From a virus, in the IMG/VR virus record IMGVR_UViG_3300000563_000004, positions 1 through 45,598 of that record: a stretch of DNA of 45,598 bases, one strand, 5' to 3'. The notes below the pieces were generated by a model. That model was not told the origin of the DNA and did no database searches. It saw nothing but the letters and a program-made list of their open reading frames with translations. The first letter of the stretch is position 1, and each line of letters starts with the position of its first letter. The position numbers were made by a program, and so were the translations under genes. Positions 1-6,114 of the stretch are shown here, piece after piece.

Positions 1-45
1 GTACTGCGTGGTTCGTATTGTCGTTCGTTAACTAATGAATTATAA
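1..45 (+). CDS. 3' end of an upstream gene (partial, frame uncertain)
   Basis: Frame 1 reads 14 codons (VLRGSYCRSLTNEL) to a TAA at 43-45, and an intrinsic terminator follows at 61-90, so an upstream plus-strand gene most likely ends here. The other two forward frames also close within the first 35 bases, so the frame is not proven. Nothing can be said about function from so short a tail. Confidence 0.3.
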   Translation, partial: VLRGSYCRSLTNEL

Positions 46-60
46 TATTTTCAATTACAA

Positions 61-90
61 AAAAGACGGGAAATTTCTCGTCTTTTTTTT
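61..90 (+). terminator. intrinsic terminator
   Basis: AAAAGACGG (61-69) pairs with TCGTCTTTT (78-86) around the loop GAAATTTC, with one G-U pair, and runs into a T-tract. It ends the upstream unit just before the late-type promoter of the glycosyltransferase gene. Confidence 0.85.
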
Positions 91-110
91 TGTTTTTTTC
101 GTTTTTTTCA

Positions 111-120
111 GTATTTATAA
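111..120 (+). promoter_or_regulatory. late-type promoter motif
   Basis: CAGTATTTATAA follows a T-rich run, with the motif G 32 bases before the ATG at 143. It is one of 14 strand-oriented copies of (C/A)AGTATTTATA in intergenic DNA here. Calling it a late promoter is inference from position and recurrence. Confidence 0.7.
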
Positions 121-142
121 AAAAATATAAAAATTTATTATT

Positions 143-1042
143 ATGGAAGAAAAAAAAGACAAGTACATTATTTTCGATTCGGTGGGTGGTCATGGTAAAC
201 AGATATTGGCATTGCCCGTAATTAATGCATTAAAGAAAAAATATCCTGAAAGAAAAATTATTGTAACAACATCCTGGGATGGACCATTTTTTCATAATCC
301 CGACATTCATAGGTTTTATTTACACGGTCAAGCACAATATTTTTTTGATGACTACGTTAACGAAGACACGATGATATTTAAACACGATGTCTACAACACA
401 GAAGACTATATTTTAAAAAGAAAGCACATTGTTGAGGCGTGGTGTAATTTGTGTGGTGTGGAGTATGAAGGTCAAAAACCAGTACTTTACATTAATCCAA
501 GGGAGTATGAAATTGCTTATGATAAAATTAAACCAGATCAAGGAAAACCAATTATGTTGTTGCAAACACATGGTGGTGGTCCAAAACAGTATTCAAAAAA
601 ATCTTGGGCAAGAGATATGCCAATGCATATAGCTCAAGCAATTGTTCAGCGTTACAGTAAGGACTATAGGATTTTACATATTAGAAGACCCGACCAACCC
701 GAAATAAAGGGAATTGAAACACTTTCATTACCCCTTAGAGAGTTATATGCAGTATTTCTTTTATCAAAAAAACGTGTTTTTATGGATAGTTTTTCACAAC
801 ACGTTGCCGCAGCATTAAATCTCCAAAGTACGGTATTGTGGATTGCAAACAAACCAGAAATTATTGGACACCCAGACTTACACATAAATGTATTGCCTGA
901 AAAGAAATATGCTAAAGAATTTAATAAGTTTTCTTATTTAGAACAATTCGATATTAGTGGACAAGTTCAACAATATCCGTTTGATACATTGGATATTTTT
1001 AATTTTGCCGAAATCGTTGATTCTATTGAAAAACAAAGATAA
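143..1042 (+). CDS. GT9/heptosyltransferase-like glycosyltransferase
   Basis: A 299-residue protein that looks like a GT-B glycosyltransferase of the heptosyltransferase (GT9) type. The N-terminus FDSVGGHGKQILALPVINAL has the glycine-rich first loop and helix, followed by IIVTTSWDGPFFHNP as the second strand and loop. The second half (IMLLQTHGGG near 138, RILHIRRPDQPEI near 175, then DSFSQHVAAALNL and TVLWI) matches the nucleotide-sugar binding half, where GT9 enzymes have a conserved D-S-x-x-x-H segment. It is bracketed by terminators at 61-90 and 1065-1097 and has its own late-type motif, so it is a single-gene late unit. It may glycosylate DNA bases, virion proteins or host surface sugars; the sequence does not say which. 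Fold is likely, substrate unknown. Confidence 0.65.
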   Translation: MEEKKDKYIIFDSVGGHGKQILALPVINALKKKYPERKIIVTTSWDGPFFHNPDIHRFYLHGQAQYFFDDYVNEDTMIFKHDVYNTEDYILKRKHIVEAWCNLCGVEYEGQKPVLYINPREYEIAYDKIKPDQGKPIMLLQTHGGGPKQYSKKSWARDMPMHIAQAIVQRYSKDYRILHIRRPDQPEIKGIETLSLPLRELYAVFLLSKKRVFMDSFSQHVAAALNLQSTVLWIANKPEIIGHPDLHINVLPEKKYAKEFNKFSYLEQFDISGQVQQYPFDTLDIFNFAEIVDSIEKQR

Positions 1043-1064
1043 GTGATTTAAAACCAAATCTTTT

Positions 1065-1097
1065 AAACCATACGTTATATTCGTATGGTTTTTTTTT
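1065..1097 (+). terminator. intrinsic terminator
   Basis: A perfect 10-bp stem, AAACCATACG (1065-1074) with CGTATGGTTT (1082-1091), has a 7-base loop and a T-tract to 1097. It closes the glycosyltransferase unit. Confidence 0.9.
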
Positions 1098-1126
1098 GTA
1101 TTTAGTCTTTGTTTATAGTTTCTAAA

Positions 1127-1136
1127 GTATTTATGT
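1127..1136 (+). promoter_or_regulatory. late-type promoter motif
   Basis: AAGTATTTATGT lies 32 bases before the ATG at 1159 and directly after the terminator. The A-to-G change in the last TATA base also occurs in the copy at 9914. Confidence 0.65.
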
Positions 1137-1158
1137 ATGAACAAAAAAAAACATTATT

Positions 1159-1485
1159 ATGATTGTTGATATTATAACATTAAGTGGAATCACAGCAAGT
1201 GATGGAACAACAATTGAGGCTGGTGCTGTTGTTAAGTTTGATAGTGAATTTTATGCTGGTTCTTCAGATATTAGAGTAAGACCAAGAATTTTTAGAAGTA
1301 GAGAATTTTTTGAAAATGGTTTTGATTCTGTTGGAACGAATAAAAAAATTGGAGAGTTTAAAATTCAATTATCTAACGATGACTATTATACACTCACACC
1401 ATTAAACTTATATCATCACGTAGCCAACACACTTAACGAAATATTTGATGGTCAGATATTTGAAGTTTCTGTAACTGAAGAATAA
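1159..1485 (+). CDS. hypothetical protein, probably structural
   Basis: A 108-residue protein with no family I recognise. The composition suggests a compact beta-rich fold: short hydrophobic strands alternate with Gly/Asp turns, and there is no signal peptide or membrane segment. It has its own late-type motif upstream and is followed by the structured-RNA region, so it is the only gene of its unit. A minor virion protein is plausible, but only because of its promoter type. Confidence 0.75.
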   Translation: MIVDIITLSGITASDGTTIEAGAVVKFDSEFYAGSSDIRVRPRIFRSREFFENGFDSVGTNKKIGEFKIQLSNDDYYTLTPLNLYHHVANTLNEIFDGQIFEVSVTEE

Positions 1486-1531
1486 TACATATAACTATGG
1501 CAATGTTTTTGTGGATTTTGTATTTTTTTCA

Positions 1532-1541
1532 GTATTTATAT
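1532..1541 (+). promoter_or_regulatory. late-type promoter motif before the structured RNA
   Basis: TTTTTTTCAGTATTTATAT is a full match to the motif including the upstream T-run and the C-A-G. The next gene starts almost 200 bases away, so the motif appears to serve the structured RNA at 1550-1710, or a long structured leader of the genes from 1728. Confidence 0.65.
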
Positions 1542-1549
1542 TTGCATTG

Positions 1550-1710
1550 TCAGTATAAGACATTAAAACATCGTAAGGGACTTGCGAGTACACGTGTGGA
1601 GCGACAGTAAGACTTCTAACTCTTCGGAGCAGTAAGCAAGTTGCTATGAAGCACGAAGCCCATTTGTCTTTAGCAAATGGGTAGTTCACAATATAGAATA
1701 ACTAAAATAA
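1550..1710 (+). ncRNA. omega-RNA/reRNA-like structured RNA (IS200/IS605 TnpB type), no nuclease gene adjacent
   Basis: This non-coding stretch is richer in G and C than its surroundings and strongly structured. Seen: CCCATTTG (1659-1666) pairs perfectly with CAAATGGG (1674-1681) and is followed by TAGTTCAC. TGCT (1642-1645) pairs with AGCA (1650-1653). ACTTGC (1580-1585) pairs with GCAAGT (1636-1641), in competition with TCGTAAG/CTTGCGA (1571-1577 with 1581-1587). CTC-TTCG-GAG (1620-1629) can form a UUCG-capped hairpin. From memory, the order ATGAAGCACGAAGCCC, hairpin, GGGTAGTTCAC is what the 3' part of TnpB guide RNAs and IS605 right ends look like. If so, the guide would be about 1690-1709. 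No tnpB or iscB lies in the window. Alternatives are a transposon-end scar or a cis-acting leader of the gene at 1728. Boundaries are estimates. Confidence 0.5.
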
Positions 1711-1727
1711 AAGGGTTACTAACTACT

Positions 1728-2093
1728 ATGAGCATTTCTTCAGAAGAAAGAATCGAGCTAAAAAATGAAATTAAAGACGCCGTTGGTGATTTAATCGAAA
1801 ATTTAGAAACCAGAACTTCTAGTCAATTTAATATAATTGATTATAAACTAGATGCTATTGAAAAACAAACCACACGAACTAACGGCAGGTTAAGCGAAGC
1901 CGAATCTAAATTAAAAAATTTGGAAAAAAGTGAAAAAGATCACATACTCAGATGCCCCAACAATCAAAGAATTAGGGAACTGGAAGATGTTACATTAACA
2001 GCAAAAACAATAAAAAGAGTGTTGATTCAGGGTTTGGTTTTAACGGGGATTGTGATGACGATTATTTTGGGTCTTTTTACTTTATTAAATTAA
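1728..2093 (+). CDS. coiled-coil protein with C-terminal membrane anchor (XhlA-like)
   Basis: A 121-residue protein. I chose the ATG at 1728 because the longer in-frame start at 1677 would put 17 codons inside the structured RNA. Residues 5-75 are charged and helical with heptad-like spacing, and CPNNQRIRELE follows. One strong transmembrane segment fills the last 25 residues (LIQGLVLTGIVMTIILGLFTL). This topology resembles XhlA-type phage accessory membrane proteins that work with holins. The gene is six bases from the next membrane-protein gene at 2100, which supports a membrane or lysis role, but no function is proven. Confidence 0.7.
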   Translation: MSISSEERIELKNEIKDAVGDLIENLETRTSSQFNIIDYKLDAIEKQTTRTNGRLSEAESKLKNLEKSEKDHILRCPNNQRIRELEDVTLTAKTIKRVLIQGLVLTGIVMTIILGLFTLLN

Positions 2094-2099
2094 TGGGTT

Positions 2100-2486
2100 A
2101 TGGAAGGAATTGATGTTTTATGGGATATGTTAACAGGTGGCTATACCAAATGGGAGATGATCGGTTATGCCATTTTTATTCTTATGGGAATGTTTCTTTT
2201 TTCTTATTTAGAGGTTGAAAACAGGGATAGGGAATCAAAAAACACACCCAAAAAATTTAGTTGGAAGTTTTGGATTTACGATAATATAAGAAGATATATT
2301 GCATCTATATTATTAGTTTATATATTATTTAGATTTTCTCACGAAATGATGGGAAGGGAGCTTGACGAATTCACCGCACTTATGATGGGGTTTACTGCTG
2401 ACGGTATTGTTGGTATGAAGAAAAAATCGATAAATGCTTTAAAGCAAAATCGAGAAAAGTATATGGTAAAAAATAAAGAAGAATGA
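2100..2486 (+). CDS. small membrane protein, possible holin
   Basis: A 128-residue protein with hydrophobic segments near residues 18-38 (IGYAIFILMGMFLFSYL) and 66-84 (IASILLVYILFRFSHEMM), a third weaker one near 90-105, and a highly charged Lys/Glu C-terminus. Size, two to three membrane segments and the charged tail fit a phage holin. Its place directly after a coiled-coil, tail-anchored protein and overlapping the next gene by four bases (ATGA) supports a small co-translated membrane unit. The amidase-type lysin is 41 kb away, so this is not a classical compact lysis cassette. The holin call is an inference. Confidence 0.65.
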   Translation: MEGIDVLWDMLTGGYTKWEMIGYAIFILMGMFLFSYLEVENRDRESKNTPKKFSWKFWIYDNIRRYIASILLVYILFRFSHEMMGRELDEFTALMMGFTADGIVGMKKKSINALKQNREKYMVKNKEE

Positions 2487-2881
2487 ATTTTTTTATTAGA
2501 AAAAAAAGTACGTTACCAATATTAAGAATTCCAATTACGGAAAAGGTTATGGAATATTACAACATCACTGAAGAGATGTTTGAGAATGTGGCCATTACTT
2601 TTTCGATGGTTAATGCTGAAACAGGTTTTTTTAGAATAGCCAATGTTGCAGCAGATTTGGAAGTTGTTGATGAAAGAATTGAACGTGCTTATGTTGGTAA
2701 ACCCAAACACAATTTAGTTTATAAATTTAAAAAACGAGAAACCAATGAAGTCGGTTATTTTATTGGTGAATTTGTTATTGATTTTTTAGGTGAAAATGGT
2801 TGTGGTAAAATAAAATTTCCTATTAATGAAGACCTTCAAATAATTATTTCCGATTCAATTACAAAAACTACTGTAATTTAA
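2483..2881 (+). CDS. hypothetical beta-rich protein (BppU-like at most)
   Basis: A 132-residue protein whose ATG overlaps the previous stop as ATGA, so it is translationally coupled to the membrane-protein gene. It reads as alternating beta strands (ILRIPITEK, NVAITFSMV, YFIGEFVIDFLG, KIKFPINEDLQIIIS) with no membrane segment. The strand pattern and the closing I-x-I-x-D-S resemble the immunoglobulin-like N-domain of phage baseplate upper proteins, but that resemblance is weak. It ends the late unit just before the host-type promoter of the helicase gene. Confidence 0.65.
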   Translation: MNFFIRKKSTLPILRIPITEKVMEYYNITEEMFENVAITFSMVNAETGFFRIANVAADLEVVDERIERAYVGKPKHNLVYKFKKRETNEVGYFIGEFVIDFLGENGCGKIKFPINEDLQIIISDSITKTTVI

Positions 2882-2912
2882 TTGCTATTCAAGTTTTTTT
2901 TTCTTATATTTG
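2882..2912 (+). promoter_or_regulatory. Bacteroidota-type promoter (-33 TTG / -7 TATATTTG)
   Basis: TTG (2882-2884), 20 bases, then TATATTTG (2905-2912) matches the Bacteroidota primary-sigma consensus TTG...TAnnTTTG. The helicase ATG is at 2928, which leaves a leader of about ten bases. The same spacing recurs at 20872, 34279 and 38466. It is probably read by host RNA polymerase early in infection. Confidence 0.75.
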
Positions 2913-2927
2913 CAAAAACATCGTTTT

Positions 2928-5753
2928 ATGATTAATGATGAAGTGTTTATTGTATTATGTACGAGGAAAGGAAGGTCTACTTGGTATTATCTTGATTTTC
3001 CGTATAATAAACAATTAGTTTCAAGAATAAGTAATTTACCTAAAGACGAAAGGAAGTTTTTGCCTTCACAAAAACTTTGGTTGGTTAAAATTGGTGGGTT
3101 GCTTGAATTACTACAGTCTTATCGTAAATCCAAAAAAATACATTTTGATTTTGGAGTTGAAGAACATAGACAAACATTTATTGAACTATTAAACAAGCAT
3201 AAAGAAAAAGAAAAGGAAAAACAACAAGCCATTGAGAAGTTGGCTAAAGACAAAAAACATTGGCTTGATTTTAAAAAATATATTGAAAAGAATTATGAAA
3301 AATATTCTGATGAACTACATTCTTACTTAAAACCAGGAATTAGACTTTACAGACACCAAATAACTGCAGCATTGTTTGCTAATAAAGTCAAAAATGCTTT
3401 AATATCTCACGAAATGGGGTTGGGTAAAGCGCAGGATGTTGATTCTAAATTACTTACACCTAATGGTTGGATTAGGATGGGTGATATTCGAAAAGGTGAT
3501 TATGTAATTGGTAGTGATGGTAAACCAAAAAAGGTTTTAGGTGTTTTTCCACAGGGTCTGAAAGATATTTATGAAATTTGTTTCAATGATGGTACATCTG
3601 CAAGGTCATGTGATGAACATCTTTGGAATGTAAATACATATATTCGCAATTGGAGGAAAAATCCTTTCATGACGAAAACTCTTCGTGAAATTATGGATAG
3701 TGGTTTACAGTTTGAAAATGGGAATAATAGGTGGTACATACCGATTGTTAAACCAATCGAATTAGAAGAAAAGAATTTAATAATTAACCCATATGTATTA
3801 GGTTGTTTATTGGGTGATGGATGTATAACCGTAAGAGATAGTATAGGTTTTTCAAGTATTGATAAACAAATTCTAAATGAGATTCAAATAAGATTACCAG
3901 AGAAACATAATTTAGTTATTAACGGTGAATCACATAAAGATTATTATTTAACTGCTGATGGTAGGAATAATTTAATAAATCAAGAATTAAAAAAACTTAA
4001 TTTAAAGGGTTGTAATTCTCATAATAAATTTATACCAAATGAATATAAATTAGGTTCTATATATCAAAGACTTGAAATGCTACAAGGGATATTAGATACT
4101 GATGGACATTCAAGAAAAGATAGTATTGTTGAACTAACTCTTGTATCGAAACAATTAATTAATGATGTTCAGTTTATCGTAGAGTCATTAGGTGGTATTG
4201 GTAGGATTAGTGAAAAATGGGTTAACTATAATAGTGAGAGAAGGTTATATTGGAGAATAAATATAAAACTTCCACCAGAGTTTACACCATTTAAACTTCA
4301 AAGAAAAATTGAAACATTTGTTGCACCAACCAAATATCCACCTAATCGTGCAATTACAGAAGTTAATTATGTTGGAGAAAAAGAAGCACAATGTATTTTA
4401 ATCGATTCGGAAGACCATTTGTACGTAACCGACCACTGTATATTAACTCACAATACTCTTAGTTCAATACTATATGTGGAAATGAATGGTTTTGAAAAAG
4501 TTTTTGTTATAACACCAAATTCATTAAAATTTAACTATTTTGGTGAAGTCGAAAAATTTACGAATAGTAAAGCACATATTGTTGGTTGGAAGAAAAACAA
4601 ATACACAATAGAGGAATCAAAATACATTATTGTTAATTACGAATTCTTCAATACCGGTAAGAAAGAAAAGATGGATGAGAAATGGAAGTCCTTGGGGATT
4701 GAAGTAATTGATTCTTTAGTTTTGGATGAATGTCATCGAATAAAAAACACCAAATCAAATACATATAAGAACTATGTGAGGATATTCAAAGATAAAATTT
4801 TTAGAAACAGTAAAGCAAGTAAGTTGTTTTTGTCTGGTACGCCAGCACCAAACAGGGCATATGAACTTTATACCGTAATGAAAGAAATATCGCCATTGGA
4901 TTTTCCAACAAAAGAATTCTTTTATAATTATTACTGTGGAATGACATATGATTATATGAATGGTTGGGGGTATGTGGTTGATGAAGAAAATACCAAATTT
5001 GAAGAATTATTTCATAAAATCGCACCATACACACACAGAAAAAGAAAATCAGATTTGGATGTCAAACTTCCAGAAAAAACATATCAAAGGGTTTTGTTGG
5101 AAATGAGTGATGCCGAATACAAAAAATATCGTGCAATTGAGGATTCTGTTGTTGATGATATTATGGGTTCGTCTCCGGGAAGGCATTTATCAATAATGGG
5201 CGAGTTAAGACAATATCTATCACAAATAAAAACAAAACCACTATATGGTTTAATTACGGATATTTTAGACAATACCGATGAAAAAGTTGTTATTGTTGAT
5301 GTATATAAAAAATCTTTATATGATTTGAATGAAATGTTTGATGGTGTTGCTGCATTACATACTGGTGACCAAACCGTTGATGAAAGAAATGAAGTTGTTA
5401 AAAAATTTCAAGATAAAAGTAGTCACATCAGAGTTTTTTTGGGGTCAATTCAAACCTGTAATTATGGACTTACTTTAACACAATCAAGTAAATTATTTTT
5501 ATTAACCCTGCCATTTATACCCGGTGAGTTTGATCAGGTTTCCGACAGACTTCATCGAATAGGCCAAAAACAGCCAGTAAACATCTATTCATTGGTTTAT
5601 GATAATACTGTTGACACACATACATATAGTTTGATTGAAAACAAAAGAGAAGAATTGTCGGTTGTAATGGATAATGAAAAATATACAAATCAAACCGTTA
5701 ATTCGGTGTTCGGTGATTTGGTTAAAAAACTACTTAAAGGACATGGGAAGTAA
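2928..5753 (+). CDS. SNF2/HARP-like DNA helicase interrupted by an intein
   Basis: A 941-residue precursor; removing the intein (residues 168-509) leaves about 599 residues. The start is the ATG at 2928, because an in-frame TTG at 2910 lies inside the promoter. The N-terminus (SRISNLPKDERKFLPSQKLW) resembles a HARP domain of SMARCAL1-type annealing helicases. Helicase motifs are I GLGK/T (split by the intein), Ia ITPNSLKFNY, II LDECHRIKN, III LSGTPAPNR, V GLTLTQSSKLFLL and VI DRLHRIGQKQ, typical of the SNF2 branch of superfamily 2. In T4 the comparable remodelling helicase is UvsW. A role in fork reversal or recombination-dependent replication is inferred from the family and from the polymerase gene downstream. 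The product works only after protein splicing. The next gene overlaps its stop. Confidence 0.93.
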   Translation: MINDEVFIVLCTRKGRSTWYYLDFPYNKQLVSRISNLPKDERKFLPSQKLWLVKIGGLLELLQSYRKSKKIHFDFGVEEHRQTFIELLNKHKEKEKEKQQAIEKLAKDKKHWLDFKKYIEKNYEKYSDELHSYLKPGIRLYRHQITAALFANKVKNALISHEMGLGKAQDVDSKLLTPNGWIRMGDIRKGDYVIGSDGKPKKVLGVFPQGLKDIYEICFNDGTSARSCDEHLWNVNTYIRNWRKNPFMTKTLREIMDSGLQFENGNNRWYIPIVKPIELEEKNLIINPYVLGCLLGDGCITVRDSIGFSSIDKQILNEIQIRLPEKHNLVINGESHKDYYLTADGRNNLINQELKKLNLKGCNSHNKFIPNEYKLGSIYQRLEMLQGILDTDGHSRKDSIVELTLVSKQLINDVQFIVESLGGIGRISEKWVNYNSERRLYWRINIKLPPEFTPFKLQRKIETFVAPTKYPPNRAITEVNYVGEKEAQCILIDSEDHLYVTDHCILTHNTLSSILYVEMNGFEKVFVITPNSLKFNYFGEVEKFTNSKAHIVGWKKNKYTIEESKYIIVNYEFFNTGKKEKMDEKWKSLGIEVIDSLVLDECHRIKNTKSNTYKNYVRIFKDKIFRNSKASKLFLSGTPAPNRAYELYTVMKEISPLDFPTKEFFYNYYCGMTYDYMNGWGYVVDEENTKFEELFHKIAPYTHRKRKSDLDVKLPEKTYQRVLLEMSDAEYKKYRAIEDSVVDDIMGSSPGRHLSIMGELRQYLSQIKTKPLYGLITDILDNTDEKVVIVDVYKKSLYDLNEMFDGVAALHTGDQTVDERNEVVKKFQDKSSHIRVFLGSIQTCNYGLTLTQSSKLFLLTLPFIPGEFDQVSDRLHRIGQKQPVNIYSLVYDNTVDTHTYSLIENKREELSVVMDNEKYTNQTVNSVFGDLVKKLLKGHGK
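3429..4454 (+). mobile_element. class 3 intein with LAGLIDADG homing endonuclease (342 aa)
   Basis: An in-frame insertion splits the Walker A motif as MGLGK | intein | TLSS. It starts with Ala rather than Cys or Ser (AQDVDSKLLTPNGW), has Trp in block B (DEHLWNV, residue 233 of the precursor), Cys in block F (AQCILID, residue 489) and Thr-His-Asn at the end (LTHN, 506-509). That is the W-C-T signature of class 3 inteins, in which the block F cysteine starts splicing. Two LAGLIDADG motifs, VLGCLLGDG (from residue 290) and MLQGILDTDG (from 384), indicate an intact homing endonuclease. The +1 extein residue is Thr. Walker A loops are a common intein site because they tolerate no scar. The frame is uninterrupted, so it is probably active. 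Confidence 0.9.
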
Positions 5754-6108
5754 ATACCAAAAGAATATAAATCCAGTAAATGACATCTTTTTAGATATGA
5801 TGATGTCGGGCTACGATTTTAGCTCAAAAAAATCACATCAAGAACTATATAGTATGATGTTATATGTGTTGGAGGGTTCGTTATATAACGAAAGTGATAT
5901 GAGGTTTTTAGAATTTGACATAAAAACACAACATAATGGTTCGTTAGTTAAAATTGTACCAGACAATATTATTTGTGCTTTGTGGTTTAGTGGTATTATT
6001 GTGGAAAACACGTCCAAAGTAGTTGAAGAAAACAAGTTTGTATTTGACAACAAATCGTTTTCATTTAACAAAAAAAGGAAAGTATTAAAAGTTGCAAAAA
6101 TTAAATAA
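5743..6108 (+). CDS. hypothetical protein between helicase and polymerase
   Basis: A 121-residue protein. The ATG at 5743 overlaps the helicase stop and is preceded by AAAGGA, one of the few Shine-Dalgarno-like sequences here; a longer in-frame start at 5674 would overlap the helicase more and lacks that support. The sequence has helical segments (HQELYSMMLYVLEGSLY) and a short beta region (SLVKIVPDNIICALWFSGIIVE), and ends in a basic tail (NKKRKVLKVAKIK). No known motif is visible. Its position between helicase and polymerase, six bases from the latter, suggests a replication accessory or DNA-binding role, by context only. Confidence 0.75.
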   Translation: MGSKYQKNINPVNDIFLDMMMSGYDFSSKKSHQELYSMMLYVLEGSLYNESDMRFLEFDIKTQHNGSLVKIVPDNIICALWFSGIIVENTSKVVEENKFVFDNKSFSFNKKRKVLKVAKIK

Positions 6109-6114
6109 AATATT

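Noticed and set aside
1659-1681. Eight-base-pair hairpin as a terminator
   Set aside because: No T-tract follows; the next bases are TAGTTCACAATATAG, so it is better read as part of the structured RNA.
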